From contig JAFTUC010000019.1 in assembly GCA_017466445.1 (NCBI GenBank), positions 24,001 through 76,790 on the forward strand: a stretch of DNA of 52,790 bases, read 5' to 3'. Position numbers and translations under genes: made by a program. Positions 17,118 through 25,374 of the stretch are shown one piece after another. Below the pieces are notes generated by a model that made no database searches, had not been told where the DNA came from, and saw only the letters and a program-made list of their open reading frames with translations. Positions within the stretch are counted from its first letter, which is position 1, and every line of letters starts with the position of its first letter. Source of the stretch: Clostridia bacterium (GTDB lineage: Bacteria; Bacillota; Clostridia; Oscillospirales; CAG-272).

Positions 17118-18977
17118 ATGGAAGAAAATAAAAACACCTTTGAAAAAACCGAGGGAGGTATATCGGTACAGACCTCGCATATATTTCCCGTTATAAAGAA
17201 ATGGCTTTATTCCGAGAAGGAGATATTCGTGCGCGAGCTCGTTTCGAACGCATCCGATGCGGTCACAAAGCTTAAAAGACTCAGCTCTCTCGGACAGTAT
17301 TACGGCGAGGACGAGTCATACCGCATTACCGTAAAGCTTGACAGAGACGAAAAGACTATCACAGTATCGGATAACGGAATCGGAATGAACGCCGAGGAGG
17401 TAAAAAAATACATCTGCAATATCGCGCTCTCGGGAGCGCTCGAATTCGTTGAAAAATACGAGCAGGGAGACGCTTCAAACGGAATAATCGGACATTTCGG
17501 ACTCGGATTTTATTCTGCCTTCATGGTCGCGTCCACGGTCGAGGTAGTGTCCGCTTCGATAGACGGATCTGCGACTGTTAAGTGGGTCTGTACCGAGGAT
17601 GGAGACTATACTCTTGAGGCTACCGATCCGAGATCCGAGCACGGAACCGACGTTATCCTGCATCTTTCCTCCGAGGGAGACGAATACCTTTCGGGCAATT
17701 CTCTTCGCACCGTGCTCAATAAATACTGTGCGTTCATGCCTGTAGAGATCTTCTATGAGGATAGCGATGACAAGGTAGAGGATGACAAGGAGAAGGAGGA
17801 AAAGCCGATAAACGATGTTTCTCCCCTTTGGCAGAAGGCACCGAGTGCATGCACCGAGCAGGAGTATGACGATTTTTATACAAAACTTTTTGCCGATTAC
17901 AGAAAGCCTCTCTTCCAGATCCATATAAATGCGGAATATCCGCTCAATTTTAGAGGAATACTCTATTTTCCTCCGATAAGAAGCGAATACGATAATCTCG
18001 AGGGTCAGGTTAAGCTTTACTATAATCAGGTATTCGTTGCTGACAATATAAAAGAGGTCATCCCCGATTTCCTGCTTATGCTTAAGGGAGCGCTCGACTG
18101 TCCCGAGCTTCCGCTCAACGTTTCGAGATCCTACCTGCAAAACAGCGGATACGTTTCAAAGATATCCGCCCATATAGTCAAAAAGGTTGCGGATAAGATA
18201 AATTCTCTTTATAATACCGAAAGAGAAAAATTCGACGAATACTGGAAGGATATCCGTGTTTTCGTCGAATACGGATGCCTCAGAGATAAGAAATTCTATG
18301 ACAGGGTCAAGGATTCTCTCCTTCTGCGCCTCAGTGACTCGACTCTCGTCTGCGCCAAGGACTTTATAAGCGAGGCAAAGGAGTCGCGTGACGGAAAGAT
18401 CTATTACGCCACCGACGCCGTCGCTCAGGCGCAGTACGTCTCAATGTTTGAGTCGCAGGGAATAAAGGTCGCGCTTGTCGAGGGACCGCTTGATTTTCAG
18501 TTTATAAGCATGCTCGAGTCCGAATATTCGGTCAAGTTTTTGCGTATCGACGCCGATCTTGCAGACGCTCTTAAGGGCGAGGACGAGGAATTTTCCGACG
18601 GCGCGCTTGTCGAGATATTCAAAACGGTCAGCGGAGCGGACGGGCTCAAGGTCGAGTACGTCTCGCTGAAGGATAAAAATATCCCGGCGATACTGAGTAT
18701 CCCCGAGGAGCAGAGAAGAATGAGCGATATGATGCGCTATTATATGCCTGGCGGAAACGATCTTTCGGATCCTCTTGCGGGAGCTACGCTTACGCTCAAT
18801 TCGTCAAGCTCTCTTGTAAAGACTCTTTCCTCGATAGAGAACGGAGACAAAAAGACCGATGCCGCAAGACAGATATGGTCACTTGCACTGCTTGCGCAGA
18901 GAACACTCACCGCCTCGGAGCTTAAGGCATTTCTTAATCAGAGCTATGCCGTGCTCGAAGATTCGCTGAAAAAATAA
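17118..18977 (+). CDS. htpG: Molecular chaperone HtpG (Hsp90)
   Basis: Cytosolic ATP-dependent dimeric chaperone. The GHKL ATPase domain (1-215) has NASDAVTKLKRL, the nucleotide-site DNGIGM and the lid-region GHFGLGFYSAFMVA. The middle domain begins after an acidic linker (about 220-232, DDKVEDDKEKEEK). The C-terminal dimerisation domain ends in LNQSYAVLEDSLKK. 619 residues matches bacterial HtpG. RBS AGAGGTAAG. The downstream unknown gene starts 18 bases after the stop, so they are likely cotranscribed. Confidence 0.97.
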   Translation: MEENKNTFEKTEGGISVQTSHIFPVIKKWLYSEKEIFVRELVSNASDAVTKLKRLSSLGQYYGEDESYRITVKLDRDEKTITVSDNGIGMNAEEVKKYICNIALSGALEFVEKYEQGDASNGIIGHFGLGFYSAFMVASTVEVVSASIDGSATVKWVCTEDGDYTLEATDPRSEHGTDVILHLSSEGDEYLSGNSLRTVLNKYCAFMPVEIFYEDSDDKVEDDKEKEEKPINDVSPLWQKAPSACTEQEYDDFYTKLFADYRKPLFQIHINAEYPLNFRGILYFPPIRSEYDNLEGQVKLYYNQVFVADNIKEVIPDFLLMLKGALDCPELPLNVSRSYLQNSGYVSKISAHIVKKVADKINSLYNTEREKFDEYWKDIRVFVEYGCLRDKKFYDRVKDSLLLRLSDSTLVCAKDFISEAKESRDGKIYYATDAVAQAQYVSMFESQGIKVALVEGPLDFQFISMLESEYSVKFLRIDADLADALKGEDEEFSDGALVEIFKTVSGADGLKVEYVSLKDKNIPAILSIPEEQRRMSDMMRYYMPGGNDLSDPLAGATLTLNSSSSLVKTLSSIENGDKKTDAARQIWSLALLAQRTLTASELKAFLNQSYAVLEDSLKK

Positions 18978-18995
18978 CGGTGCCTGAAAGTATTT

Positions 18996-19895
18996 ATGGA
19001 AGATAACGTAGCCAAGGATATAATACTGCGCAATATGAGGGAGGCAAGAGACTCGCTTGAGCGCAGAGACCGAATGTACGACGCGCATATAAAGGAGATC
19101 GCGTATCTCCTTGTCGATGAGGCGTGCCGTGACGGAATAGACGATCTCGGTAGTCTTTGCGATCGCATGCGCGAGCAGTATCTTGAATTTCTCTCCCTTG
19201 CTTCTCCCGACGGAATGGATAAGGATTTCGGTGTCCGCTTTTGCGCATGGGCCTCTGACGAGCTTGTGAAAAGAAAGGCGGTAAGAGATTCTCTTCCGTA
19301 TTTTGGTGAGCTCTTCGGTAGGGAAAGGGTGAGAGTATCCCGACTCCCCAACCGACTTGCGGATGAGGCATACGAAAGATTTGCAGAGCGTATCGAAAAT
19401 CTTACGCCGAGCATCGCTGACAATATAGTTGATGTGTGCGAGGAGGTCGCCGACTCGCGAAGCGAGCTTTGTATGCTTCCCGTTTACGCCTCGGCGGACG
19501 GGCTTATGCATACCGTGTGCCGACACGTCATTAAAAACGGGCTCTTTCCGGTAATGTTCTGCGACGTTCCGACGGACGATGAATTCTTCGTAAGATTCGC
19601 TCTCTTTTCGCCGTCCATGTGTATGACGAAAAATGCGGACACCGCTGTCGTGACCGTTATAGGAAGCGATCCTGCCGACGTTTTTCTGCTTCCGCATGCT
19701 ATATCCGCGTACGGCGGAAGGTCGGTCGATATCATTTCTCTTGCATCCTCTCTTTACGAGGGCTCGCGCGCCTGGCAGATAATCTTCTCTGTAGACGGGG
19801 CGGATATGCTCAGGATATACGTTTTTCTCGCCATGCATTTCCCGAGATTTGAGATAAACGGTATATGTGAGATAATAAAGGAGGAAGAGTTTTGA
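18996..19895 (+). CDS. Hypothetical protein, 299 residues, between htpG and a biotin ligase
   Basis: Family not recognised. The N-terminal 150 residues are charged and helical (ILRNMREARDSLERRDRMYD, MREQYLEFLSLASPDGMDKDFG). The C-terminal half is alpha/beta with hydrophobic strands (ELCMLPVYASADGL, LFPVMFCDVPTDDEFFVRFA, TAVVTVIGSDPADVFLLP). No signal peptide, membrane helix or metal motif. Its stop overlaps the start of the biotin ligase gene by 4 bases (TTGA), so translation is coupled. Ribosome site is weak. Confidence 0.8.
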   Translation: MEDNVAKDIILRNMREARDSLERRDRMYDAHIKEIAYLLVDEACRDGIDDLGSLCDRMREQYLEFLSLASPDGMDKDFGVRFCAWASDELVKRKAVRDSLPYFGELFGRERVRVSRLPNRLADEAYERFAERIENLTPSIADNIVDVCEEVADSRSELCMLPVYASADGLMHTVCRHVIKNGLFPVMFCDVPTDDEFFVRFALFSPSMCMTKNADTAVVTVIGSDPADVFLLPHAISAYGGRSVDIISLASSLYEGSRAWQIIFSVDGADMLRIYVFLAMHFPRFEINGICEIIKEEEF

Positions 19896-20515
19896 CGTCC
19901 GATCAGCTGAAAAAATATTTCGACGTGCGCTCACGGTGTGCCGAGGTCTTTGATAGCATTCCTTCGACGAATACATATCTTAAGACAAACAGAAGGGATG
20001 CGGGAACTCTTGTCCTCGCCATCTCGCAGAGCGCGGGTCACGGTCAGTACGAAAGGGTCTTCGAGTCCCCTGCGTCCGGTCTTTATATGAGCATTTGTGT
20101 CGATTATCTTCCCGGAATACCGATGACGCTTGCTGCTGCAAACGCGGTAACGGATGCCCTTTATAGCCTTTTCGGACTTTCCTGCTCGGTAAAATGGGTC
20201 AACGATATAATCGCAAACGAAAAAAAGCTTTGCGGTATACTCTCCGAATCGGTCTTTTGCGGCGAGGAGTTTTATACCGTTATAGGATTTGGTCTGAATA
20301 TAAAAAAGGGCGTCCTTTCCGATGGGCTTTCATCTATAGCTATCTCTCTTGAGGAGCTTTTAGAGGATGCTCTTCCCGAGGATACCGTCGGAGCGCTCGC
20401 GTGCGAGATCGCTGACAATCTTGAAAGGGAACTGACACTCGGTGCCGATATCATATTTGAAAGATATAAAAGCAGATGTGTTACAGAGATACCCGAGAAC
20501 GCTCTCGTTTTGTAA
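19892..20515 (+). CDS. birA: Biotin--protein ligase, catalytic domain only
   Basis: Attaches biotin to carboxyl-carrier proteins through biotinyl-AMP. 207 residues: only the ligase domain, without the N-terminal DNA-binding domain of BirA, so it should not repress biotin genes. Motifs: SIPSTNTYLK; SQSAGHGQYERVFESP where the family has GRGRxGRxWxSP, so two Arg are replaced (His, Gln); KWVNDI for KWPNDI; and KLCGILSE. The tail after residue 200 is short compared with relatives. TTG at 19892 is taken as start because it overlaps the upstream stop as TTGA. The adenylate-binding loop changes could lower activity. Confidence 0.85.
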   Translation: MTSDQLKKYFDVRSRCAEVFDSIPSTNTYLKTNRRDAGTLVLAISQSAGHGQYERVFESPASGLYMSICVDYLPGIPMTLAAANAVTDALYSLFGLSCSVKWVNDIIANEKKLCGILSESVFCGEEFYTVIGFGLNIKKGVLSDGLSSIAISLEELLEDALPEDTVGALACEIADNLERELTLGADIIFERYKSRCVTEIPENALVL

Positions 20516-20529
20516 AACCTAAATGCACG

Positions 20530-20560
20530 AAAGCACCCGACAGACCGTCGGGTGCTTTTT
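20530..20560. terminator. Terminator after birA
   Basis: AAAGCACCCGAC / GTCGGGTGCTTT, a 12-bp stem with a 5-base loop and a T-run, between convergent genes. Confidence 0.92.
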
Positions 20561-20566
20561 GATCGA

Positions 20567-21370
20567 TTATTTTTCGAGAAGGTTTGCGATGATGTAGTCA
20601 GCGCTCTTTTTGTTGACCTCGAAGGATCTGCCCTCGGGGCATCTGTCGTCCTCGACGACGAAATACTTGACTCCGCATCTTTCGGCGGTGGGAATGATGT
20701 CCTTGAAGTTGATGTTTCCTGCGCCGATCTCGATGATCTCGGGTGCCTCGAGAGTCCATCCCGCAACGAGAGGATACTTGTGACATGCCTCCATGTCCTT
20801 GAGATGGAGAATGTCTATTCTTCCTGCGAGACGCTCGATTGTTGCGCGTACGTCAGCACCGCCGTGCTGCACCCAGTATGTGTCGAGAACGAAGGAGGTG
20901 CATACGGGATCAAGCTTTTCTACGAGATGATCGAAGATCGTCTTGCCGTCAGAGCACTTCTTAAACTCGAAGGAATGGTTGTGATATGTGAGCTTGTATC
21001 CGCGCTCGTGATAGATCTTTGCAGATGCGTTGAACTCGTCGATGAACTTGTTAAGCTCCTCAAGGCTCTCTCTGGCGGGAATGGGCATTCCGCCGATACC
21101 GATATTGGTCGTGCCAAGGGCCTTGTGATAAGCGATGGTACCCTCGACGTCATTCTTTATAGCATCGAAGCTGTAATGGGTTCCGCAGAAGCTGATGCCT
21201 GCATCGCTTGCCGCCTTTGCGAACTCATCGGGAGTCATGTAAGAATAGGCGCCTGCGGTGTGGACGTAAGAATATCCCATCTCGGCAAGAGCCTTGAAAG
21301 CCGCCTTGGTGTCCTCTGCGTTTGTAAAGTGGTCGCGTACCGAATAAAGCTGTATTCCAAACTGTTTCAT
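20567..21370 (-). CDS. Sugar phosphate isomerase/epimerase family protein (xylose isomerase-like TIM barrel)
   Basis: 267 residues of the AP endonuclease 2 fold used by IolE, IolI and hexulose epimerases. Begins QFGIQLYSVRDHF. Likely metal ligands and active-site residues lie in GYKLTYHNHSFEF, SFVLDTYWVQHGG (Asp), DILHLKDME (His, Lys) and KYFVVEDD. No signal peptide. Own promoter and terminator, so monocistronic, although it lies next to the nagB end of the large operon. Reaction unknown: isomerase, epimerase or a dehydratase of the inosose type are all possible. Confidence 0.85.
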   Translation of the reverse strand: MKQFGIQLYSVRDHFTNAEDTKAAFKALAEMGYSYVHTAGAYSYMTPDEFAKAASDAGISFCGTHYSFDAIKNDVEGTIAYHKALGTTNIGIGGMPIPARESLEELNKFIDEFNASAKIYHERGYKLTYHNHSFEFKKCSDGKTIFDHLVEKLDPVCTSFVLDTYWVQHGGADVRATIERLAGRIDILHLKDMEACHKYPLVAGWTLEAPEIIEIGAGNINFKDIIPTAERCGVKYFVVEDDRCPEGRSFEVNKKSADYIIANLLEK

Positions 21371-21400
21371 TTTTTTATCTCCTTTTTAGTGATCGTGTTT

Positions 21401-21429
21401 ATTATATCGCACAAAGATTTCTTTTTCAA
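21401..21429 (-). promoter_or_regulatory. Sigma-A promoter for the TIM-barrel gene
   Basis: Minus strand TTGAAA (21424-21429), 17-bp spacer, TATAAT (21401-21406). Confidence 0.85.
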
Positions 21430-21482
21430 TAAAATATTTGCCTAAAATTTGTACTATTTTGACATTGGGGTTAAATATGCTG

Positions 21483-21518
21483 AAAATACTCCGTATTCGG
21501 AATGTCCAAATACGGAGT
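21483..21518 (-). terminator. Terminator of the nagB operon
   Basis: ACTCCGTATT / AATACGGAGT, a 10-bp stem with an 11-base loop. The minus strand continues ATTTTC. It lies 18 bases after the extended nagB frame ends. Confidence 0.85.
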
Positions 21519-21536
21519 AAAAGTTATTTTTAAGAA

Positions 21537-21608
21537 TCACTGAGTGCTGTAAAGCTTTATATAGTCATATACTGTATTTATAAGCTCCTTGCCGTTATAG
21601 AGATCGGC
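21537..21608 (-). pseudogene. nagB: In-frame 23-codon continuation of nagB after its TAA
   Basis: Directly behind the nagB stop (21609-21611) the same frame continues for 23 sense codons, reading ADLYNGKELINTVYDYIKLY and then STQ before TGA at 21537-21539. It is amphipathic and looks like a normal C-terminal helix, so the TAA seems to interrupt an originally longer protein (about 289 residues). Confidence 0.6.
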
Positions 21609-22406
21609 TTAAAACAGACCGTCAGCTACAGATTCGTAAGCGCAGAAGGTCGTATTCCCATGATTTTGAAGGAGGGAAGCGGGAATCTGAGGGGTGGGAG
21701 TATCGCGAAGCACGTGCTTTACGATTCCGTGCTGCCAATCGCGGTTGAGGGCGATGTAGATCCTCTTGGAGCTCAGAATAGGCTTCATCCCTACGGTGAT
21801 GCACCATTTTGGCATACCGCGAAGGTCTCCGCGCTGATATCCGTAAGCGTTTATCGTCTGCGTCTCACGGGAGATGGGAAGAACTCTCGTGCCAAGATTT
21901 GCGTATTCTTCTGCGGTGATACTGTCACCTGCTTCGGCAGGCTCGTTGAAGGCGATATGTCCGTTGATTCCGAGACCTCCGAGGCAAAGATCGACGCCAC
22001 CGAGACTATCGATAAGCTCATCGTATTCCTTCTCCTTGCCGGGCTCGGGGAATTTGCGCTGAGATTCGGGCATCAGAAGCTCCTTGTCTACTCTTGAATA
22101 AAACTCGTCCTGCATGCGTTTGTGGAAGCTCATTTTGTTGTTGAAATCGATCTGAGTATCGGGAGTTATCAGATATTCGTCCATGTTAAAGAACCAAACG
22201 TTCTTAAGGGATACTCTGAGCTGATTTACGAGTCTTGCAAGTATCGGATACTGATTTGTAGGGCCGACAGGTACTATCATTACGGTCTTTTTGCCGTCGG
22301 CGTTGTTTTTCATGATTTCTTCGAGCATAACGAGAGCCATGTCGAAATATACGTCCCACTCTGTCGCTACGGTCTTGAAGGTTATGTTGTTAACTTTGGT
22401 TTCCAT
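21609..22406 (-). CDS. nagB: Glucosamine-6-phosphate deaminase / isomerase family protein
   Basis: Converts glucosamine 6-phosphate to fructose 6-phosphate and ammonia. 265 residues of the NagB/SugarP-isomerase fold: TVMIVPVGPTNQYPIL (phosphate loop), VWFFNMDEYL (catalytic Asp in the MDEY motif), and GGLGINGHIAFNEPA (active-site lid His). Last gene of the nine-gene operon, 6 bases after nagA. The frame continues for 23 plausible codons past the TAA, so the product may be cut short. The substrate could be another amino sugar phosphate. Confidence 0.88.
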   Translation of the reverse strand: METKVNNITFKTVATEWDVYFDMALVMLEEIMKNNADGKKTVMIVPVGPTNQYPILARLVNQLRVSLKNVWFFNMDEYLITPDTQIDFNNKMSFHKRMQDEFYSRVDKELLMPESQRKFPEPGKEKEYDELIDSLGGVDLCLGGLGINGHIAFNEPAEAGDSITAEEYANLGTRVLPISRETQTINAYGYQRGDLRGMPKWCITVGMKPILSSKRIYIALNRDWQHGIVKHVLRDTPTPQIPASLLQNHGNTTFCAYESVADGLF

Positions 22407-22412
22407 TTTGTT

Positions 22413-23585
22413 TTATTTTCCTTTCTGAATTATATTTCCGTCCAGTATCAGATCGATAAGCTCGAAATTTGCATTGAGAATACATATGTTTGCTCTCTTG
22501 CCGACCTCAATGCTTCCGATCTCCTTGCCTTTGCCTATGATCCTTGCGGGCGTGAGCGTTCCCGTTTTAACGGCGTCCACGATCCCGATACCCGCATCTA
22601 TAAGATTTTTCACCATCGCCCGTACGGGAGTGATGCTTCCCGCATATTTTGTACCGTCAGCGGTCACGGCAACTCCGTCGCCTATCCTGAACAGCTGTGC
22701 GTCATCGCCTGAACCGAGCTTGTAGAGTCGGTCATCCTTTTCAAAGCCGGCGCACCTGAGCGAGTCGGAAACCACAGCCACCCTGTCCGCTCCCTTTGCT
22801 CTTATTATAAGTCTTGCAAGCTCGGGCGGAATGTGTCGGTCGTCCGCGATTATTTCGGCGGTGAGACTGTCGTCTGTAAGTGCGTATTCGCGCAGACCCA
22901 CGTTTCTGCGTCCGTCCTTAAAGCGAAGCTCACTCATAGCGCAGTACAGATGGGTAAGGTGAGACATTCCCGCCCCGATTGCGGGCATAAACTCGGGATA
23001 TATTCCGTCGTCGTGACCTCCCGAGACTACGATCCCGACATCTGTCAGGGCCCTTGTCATTTTATCGGCACCCGGAAGCTCGGGAGACAGGGTAACGGTC
23101 CTTATTATGTCCGCGTAATTTAGAATATAGGAATAATCGTCCTTGTCGGGGATGGCAAGATCCTCTTCCTTTTGAGCGCCTCTGTTTCTTTTTGAGAGAT
23201 ACGGTCCTTCAAGGTGAACACCTGCGATGAGCCTTGACTCTCGCGCGCCCGATCTAAGATATTCCCTTGTAAAGTCAAGGAAGGAGATTATGCTCTCCCT
23301 CGGTGCGGTACACGAGGTCGCGACAACAGAGGTGGTACCGTTGTCAAGATGGAATCTGAGTGCGTCGGAAAATGCCTCGGGCGTGGAATCCATAAAGTCG
23401 GCACCGTATCCACCGTGGGTGTGGATGTCCACAAAGCCGGGAGTCAGATACATTCCCTTGGCGTCCAAGGTATCGGTGTCCGAAAGATCCCTGCCGATGC
23501 TTTGAATCGTTCCGCCTTCTATCAGAATATCCGCATCATCCGTTATTTTTTCGGGAGTTATGATTTTTGCGTTTTTTATAACCAT
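22413..23585 (-). CDS. nagA: N-acetylglucosamine-6-phosphate deacetylase
   Basis: Removes acetate from GlcNAc-6-phosphate to feed NagB. 390 residues, amidohydrolase fold. The short N-terminal beta domain leads into YLTPGFVDIHTHGGYGADFMD (metal HxH), then GVHLEGPYLSKRNRGAQ with the metal Glu and the family signature. GMSHLTHLYCAM carries the later metal His, and AVVSDSLRCAG the catalytic Asp. The usual length is about 380. RBS AGAGGA. 29 bases after the PfkB kinase and 6 before nagB. GalNAc-6-phosphate cannot be excluded as substrate. Confidence 0.95.
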   Translation of the reverse strand: MVIKNAKIITPEKITDDADILIEGGTIQSIGRDLSDTDTLDAKGMYLTPGFVDIHTHGGYGADFMDSTPEAFSDALRFHLDNGTTSVVATSCTAPRESIISFLDFTREYLRSGARESRLIAGVHLEGPYLSKRNRGAQKEEDLAIPDKDDYSYILNYADIIRTVTLSPELPGADKMTRALTDVGIVVSGGHDDGIYPEFMPAIGAGMSHLTHLYCAMSELRFKDGRRNVGLREYALTDDSLTAEIIADDRHIPPELARLIIRAKGADRVAVVSDSLRCAGFEKDDRLYKLGSGDDAQLFRIGDGVAVTADGTKYAGSITPVRAMVKNLIDAGIGIVDAVKTGTLTPARIIGKGKEIGSIEVGKRANICILNANFELIDLILDGNIIQKGK

Positions 23586-23614
23586 AATTATCCTCTGCTT
23601 TGCTTGTCATACGG

Positions 23615-24517
23615 TCAGCTTTTTTTATCCGAAAGCAGACCTTTTGCTATTTCCATATTCAGGTCGTATCCGCGCGCGCCAAGGTGAAGGCACTTGTATG
23701 CGGCTACGGCACTTGCAAAATCACAGCACTCGGCAATACTCATATTTTCACAGTATGCCGCTATAAACGCGCCGTGAAAGGTGTCGCCTGCGCCGTTTGT
23801 GTCGATCGCCTTGATGCTACTACTGTCGTAGTGACATACCGAGCCGTCAGCGTAATAATATCCGCCGTTTGCTCCGTCGGTCACGACGAGGATCTCGGGA
23901 AAGTAGCGCCTTTGCAGCTCGAGAAGGGCAGATGCGACATCGTCCTTTCCCGTGATCCCCTTTGCAAATTCCGCAGAGGGGATAAGGATGTCGACGAGCG
24001 GTAAAAGCTCTTCTATTCCGTTATATAGACCGCCTGCGTCCAAACTCACCTTGACGCCCGCTTCTTTTGCGTACTCGGCGGCCTTGACAGCGCATTTTAT
24101 ATAGTTTCCGTCGAGATGAAGTACCGACGCGCCGTCGATCGCTTTGTATTTTATGATCTCGGGATCGTCAGGAACGCTTCCTCTGTCGAAAAGGCAGGTT
24201 CGGGTGCCATCCCTTTCCGAGATTATCACGTGCGAGACAAACGAGGATGCACCGCTGAATGTGGTAGTATTATCAATCCCTATCCCGAACGATCTGAGCT
24301 CCGATAGGATCTTTTCTCCCGAGGAATCATCGGCAAAGCTGCCTATCATCTCGACACTGAGTCCGAGTTTTGAAAGGACCACGAGCGCGTTGCCGACCGG
24401 ACCGCCGCCGCAAACGGATATTTTGTTTACCTTCATTTTAGTGTCTTCTTTGGGAAAACTCTCACATTTTATGAGTGTGTCAAGAACGTTCGCTCCGAGT
24501 CCGACTATTTTTTTCAT
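23615..24517 (-). CDS. PfkB-family carbohydrate kinase
   Basis: ATP-dependent kinase, 300 residues, ribokinase fold. KKIVGLGANVLDTLIKCESFP opens the sheet, VCGGGPVGNALVVLSKLG is the first PfkB signature, and AIDTNGAGDTFHGAFIAAY is the second, with the catalytic Asp and anion hole. ATG at 24517 overlaps the aldolase stop (ATGA) and has AAGGGGAAGG upstream; a longer frame from 24574 would lie inside the aldolase gene. Next to a class II aldolase it probably makes the aldolase's phosphorylated substrate (tagatose 6-phosphate or 5-dehydro-2-deoxygluconate are the main options). Confidence 0.92.
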   Translation of the reverse strand: MKKIVGLGANVLDTLIKCESFPKEDTKMKVNKISVCGGGPVGNALVVLSKLGLSVEMIGSFADDSSGEKILSELRSFGIGIDNTTTFSGASSFVSHVIISERDGTRTCLFDRGSVPDDPEIIKYKAIDGASVLHLDGNYIKCAVKAAEYAKEAGVKVSLDAGGLYNGIEELLPLVDILIPSAEFAKGITGKDDVASALLELQRRYFPEILVVTDGANGGYYYADGSVCHYDSSSIKAIDTNGAGDTFHGAFIAAYCENMSIAECCDFASAVAAYKCLHLGARGYDLNMEIAKGLLSDKKS

Positions 24518-25341
24518 GCCTTCCCCTTTGCTCCGAGAAGCTCGATCTTTGAGATCGCAAAGCTCTTTACACATTCGATAGGCTCTCTCATAAAGAGATC
24601 CACCGCGTATATTTTTCTGTCTACCTCAAAAACTCCGTCAAGGAAGGAGTAGCAGATGTCGGTGCCGAAATTGATCTTGCGAATTCCCGCTTCGATAGCG
24701 AGTCTTATCTGATCGTCGGGAATACCGCTTCCTCCGTGAAGAACGAGCGGAGTGCCGACTTTCTGCTTGATCTCTCTTATCCTGTCTATTGCAAGCTTCG
24801 GAGCCTGCTTGTATCTTCCGTGAGCCGTTCCGACCGCAACGGCAAGAGCGCTGACGCCGGTAGCTTCTACGTATTTTTTTGCCTCCTCTACGGTCGTGTA
24901 ATCGGTGGGAACACCGTCTGCGGCAGAGCCGATGTGACCGATCTCACCCTCAACTCCGATGCCCATCGCTGAAAGAATCTTTACCGCCGCTGCGGTCTTT
25001 TCGATGTTTTCGTCAAGTGAAAGAGCGGAGAAATCGACCATTATACCCGATGCTCCGTTTCTCAGCGCGATAGATGCCGCCTCGTAGCCCGCACCGTGGT
25101 CAAGATGCATGCAGACCGGAACGGATGCCATTTCTGCCGCCTTGAGAATGATGGGCGCAAGATAGTCGGAAACACCGGTGGTCGCAAGCCTCGAATAGAA
25201 CTGCATTATAACGGGAGAGCGAGTCTCCTCCGCCGCTTTTATAACGCCCATTACCGTTTCCATATTGTATACGTTAAAGGCGGGGACGGCGTATCCGCCC
25301 TCGTCGGCATTTTTGAGAATAGTTTGTAAATTCACTAACAT
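24514..25341 (-). CDS. Class II (zinc) ketose-bisphosphate aldolase
   Basis: 275 residues. Cleaves a ketose phosphate to dihydroxyacetone phosphate and an aldehyde. Zinc and active-site motifs: AVPAFNVYNMET, CMHLDHGAG, GVEGEIGHIG, AVGTAHGRY, LVLHGGSGIP and KINFGTD. The family includes FBP, tagatose-1,6-bisphosphate (KbaY/GatY) and IolJ aldolases, and motifs alone do not tell them apart. ATG at 25341 was preferred because GGAG stands six bases upstream; the ATG at 25353 would place that site inside the gene. The stop overlaps the PfkB start. Confidence 0.93.
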   Translation of the reverse strand: MLVNLQTILKNADEGGYAVPAFNVYNMETVMGVIKAAEETRSPVIMQFYSRLATTGVSDYLAPIILKAAEMASVPVCMHLDHGAGYEAASIALRNGASGIMVDFSALSLDENIEKTAAAVKILSAMGIGVEGEIGHIGSAADGVPTDYTTVEEAKKYVEATGVSALAVAVGTAHGRYKQAPKLAIDRIREIKQKVGTPLVLHGGSGIPDDQIRLAIEAGIRKINFGTDICYSFLDGVFEVDRKIYAVDLFMREPIECVKSFAISKIELLGAKGKA

Positions 25342-25374
25342 CTTGATCTCCATTCTGTCGCTAAGGGCGACGTT

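Noticed and set aside
21609-21611. Selenocysteine or reassigned stop at the nagB TAA
   Set aside because: TAA is not a Sec codon and other genes in the window use TAA as a normal stop; nonsense mutation or readthrough is simpler.
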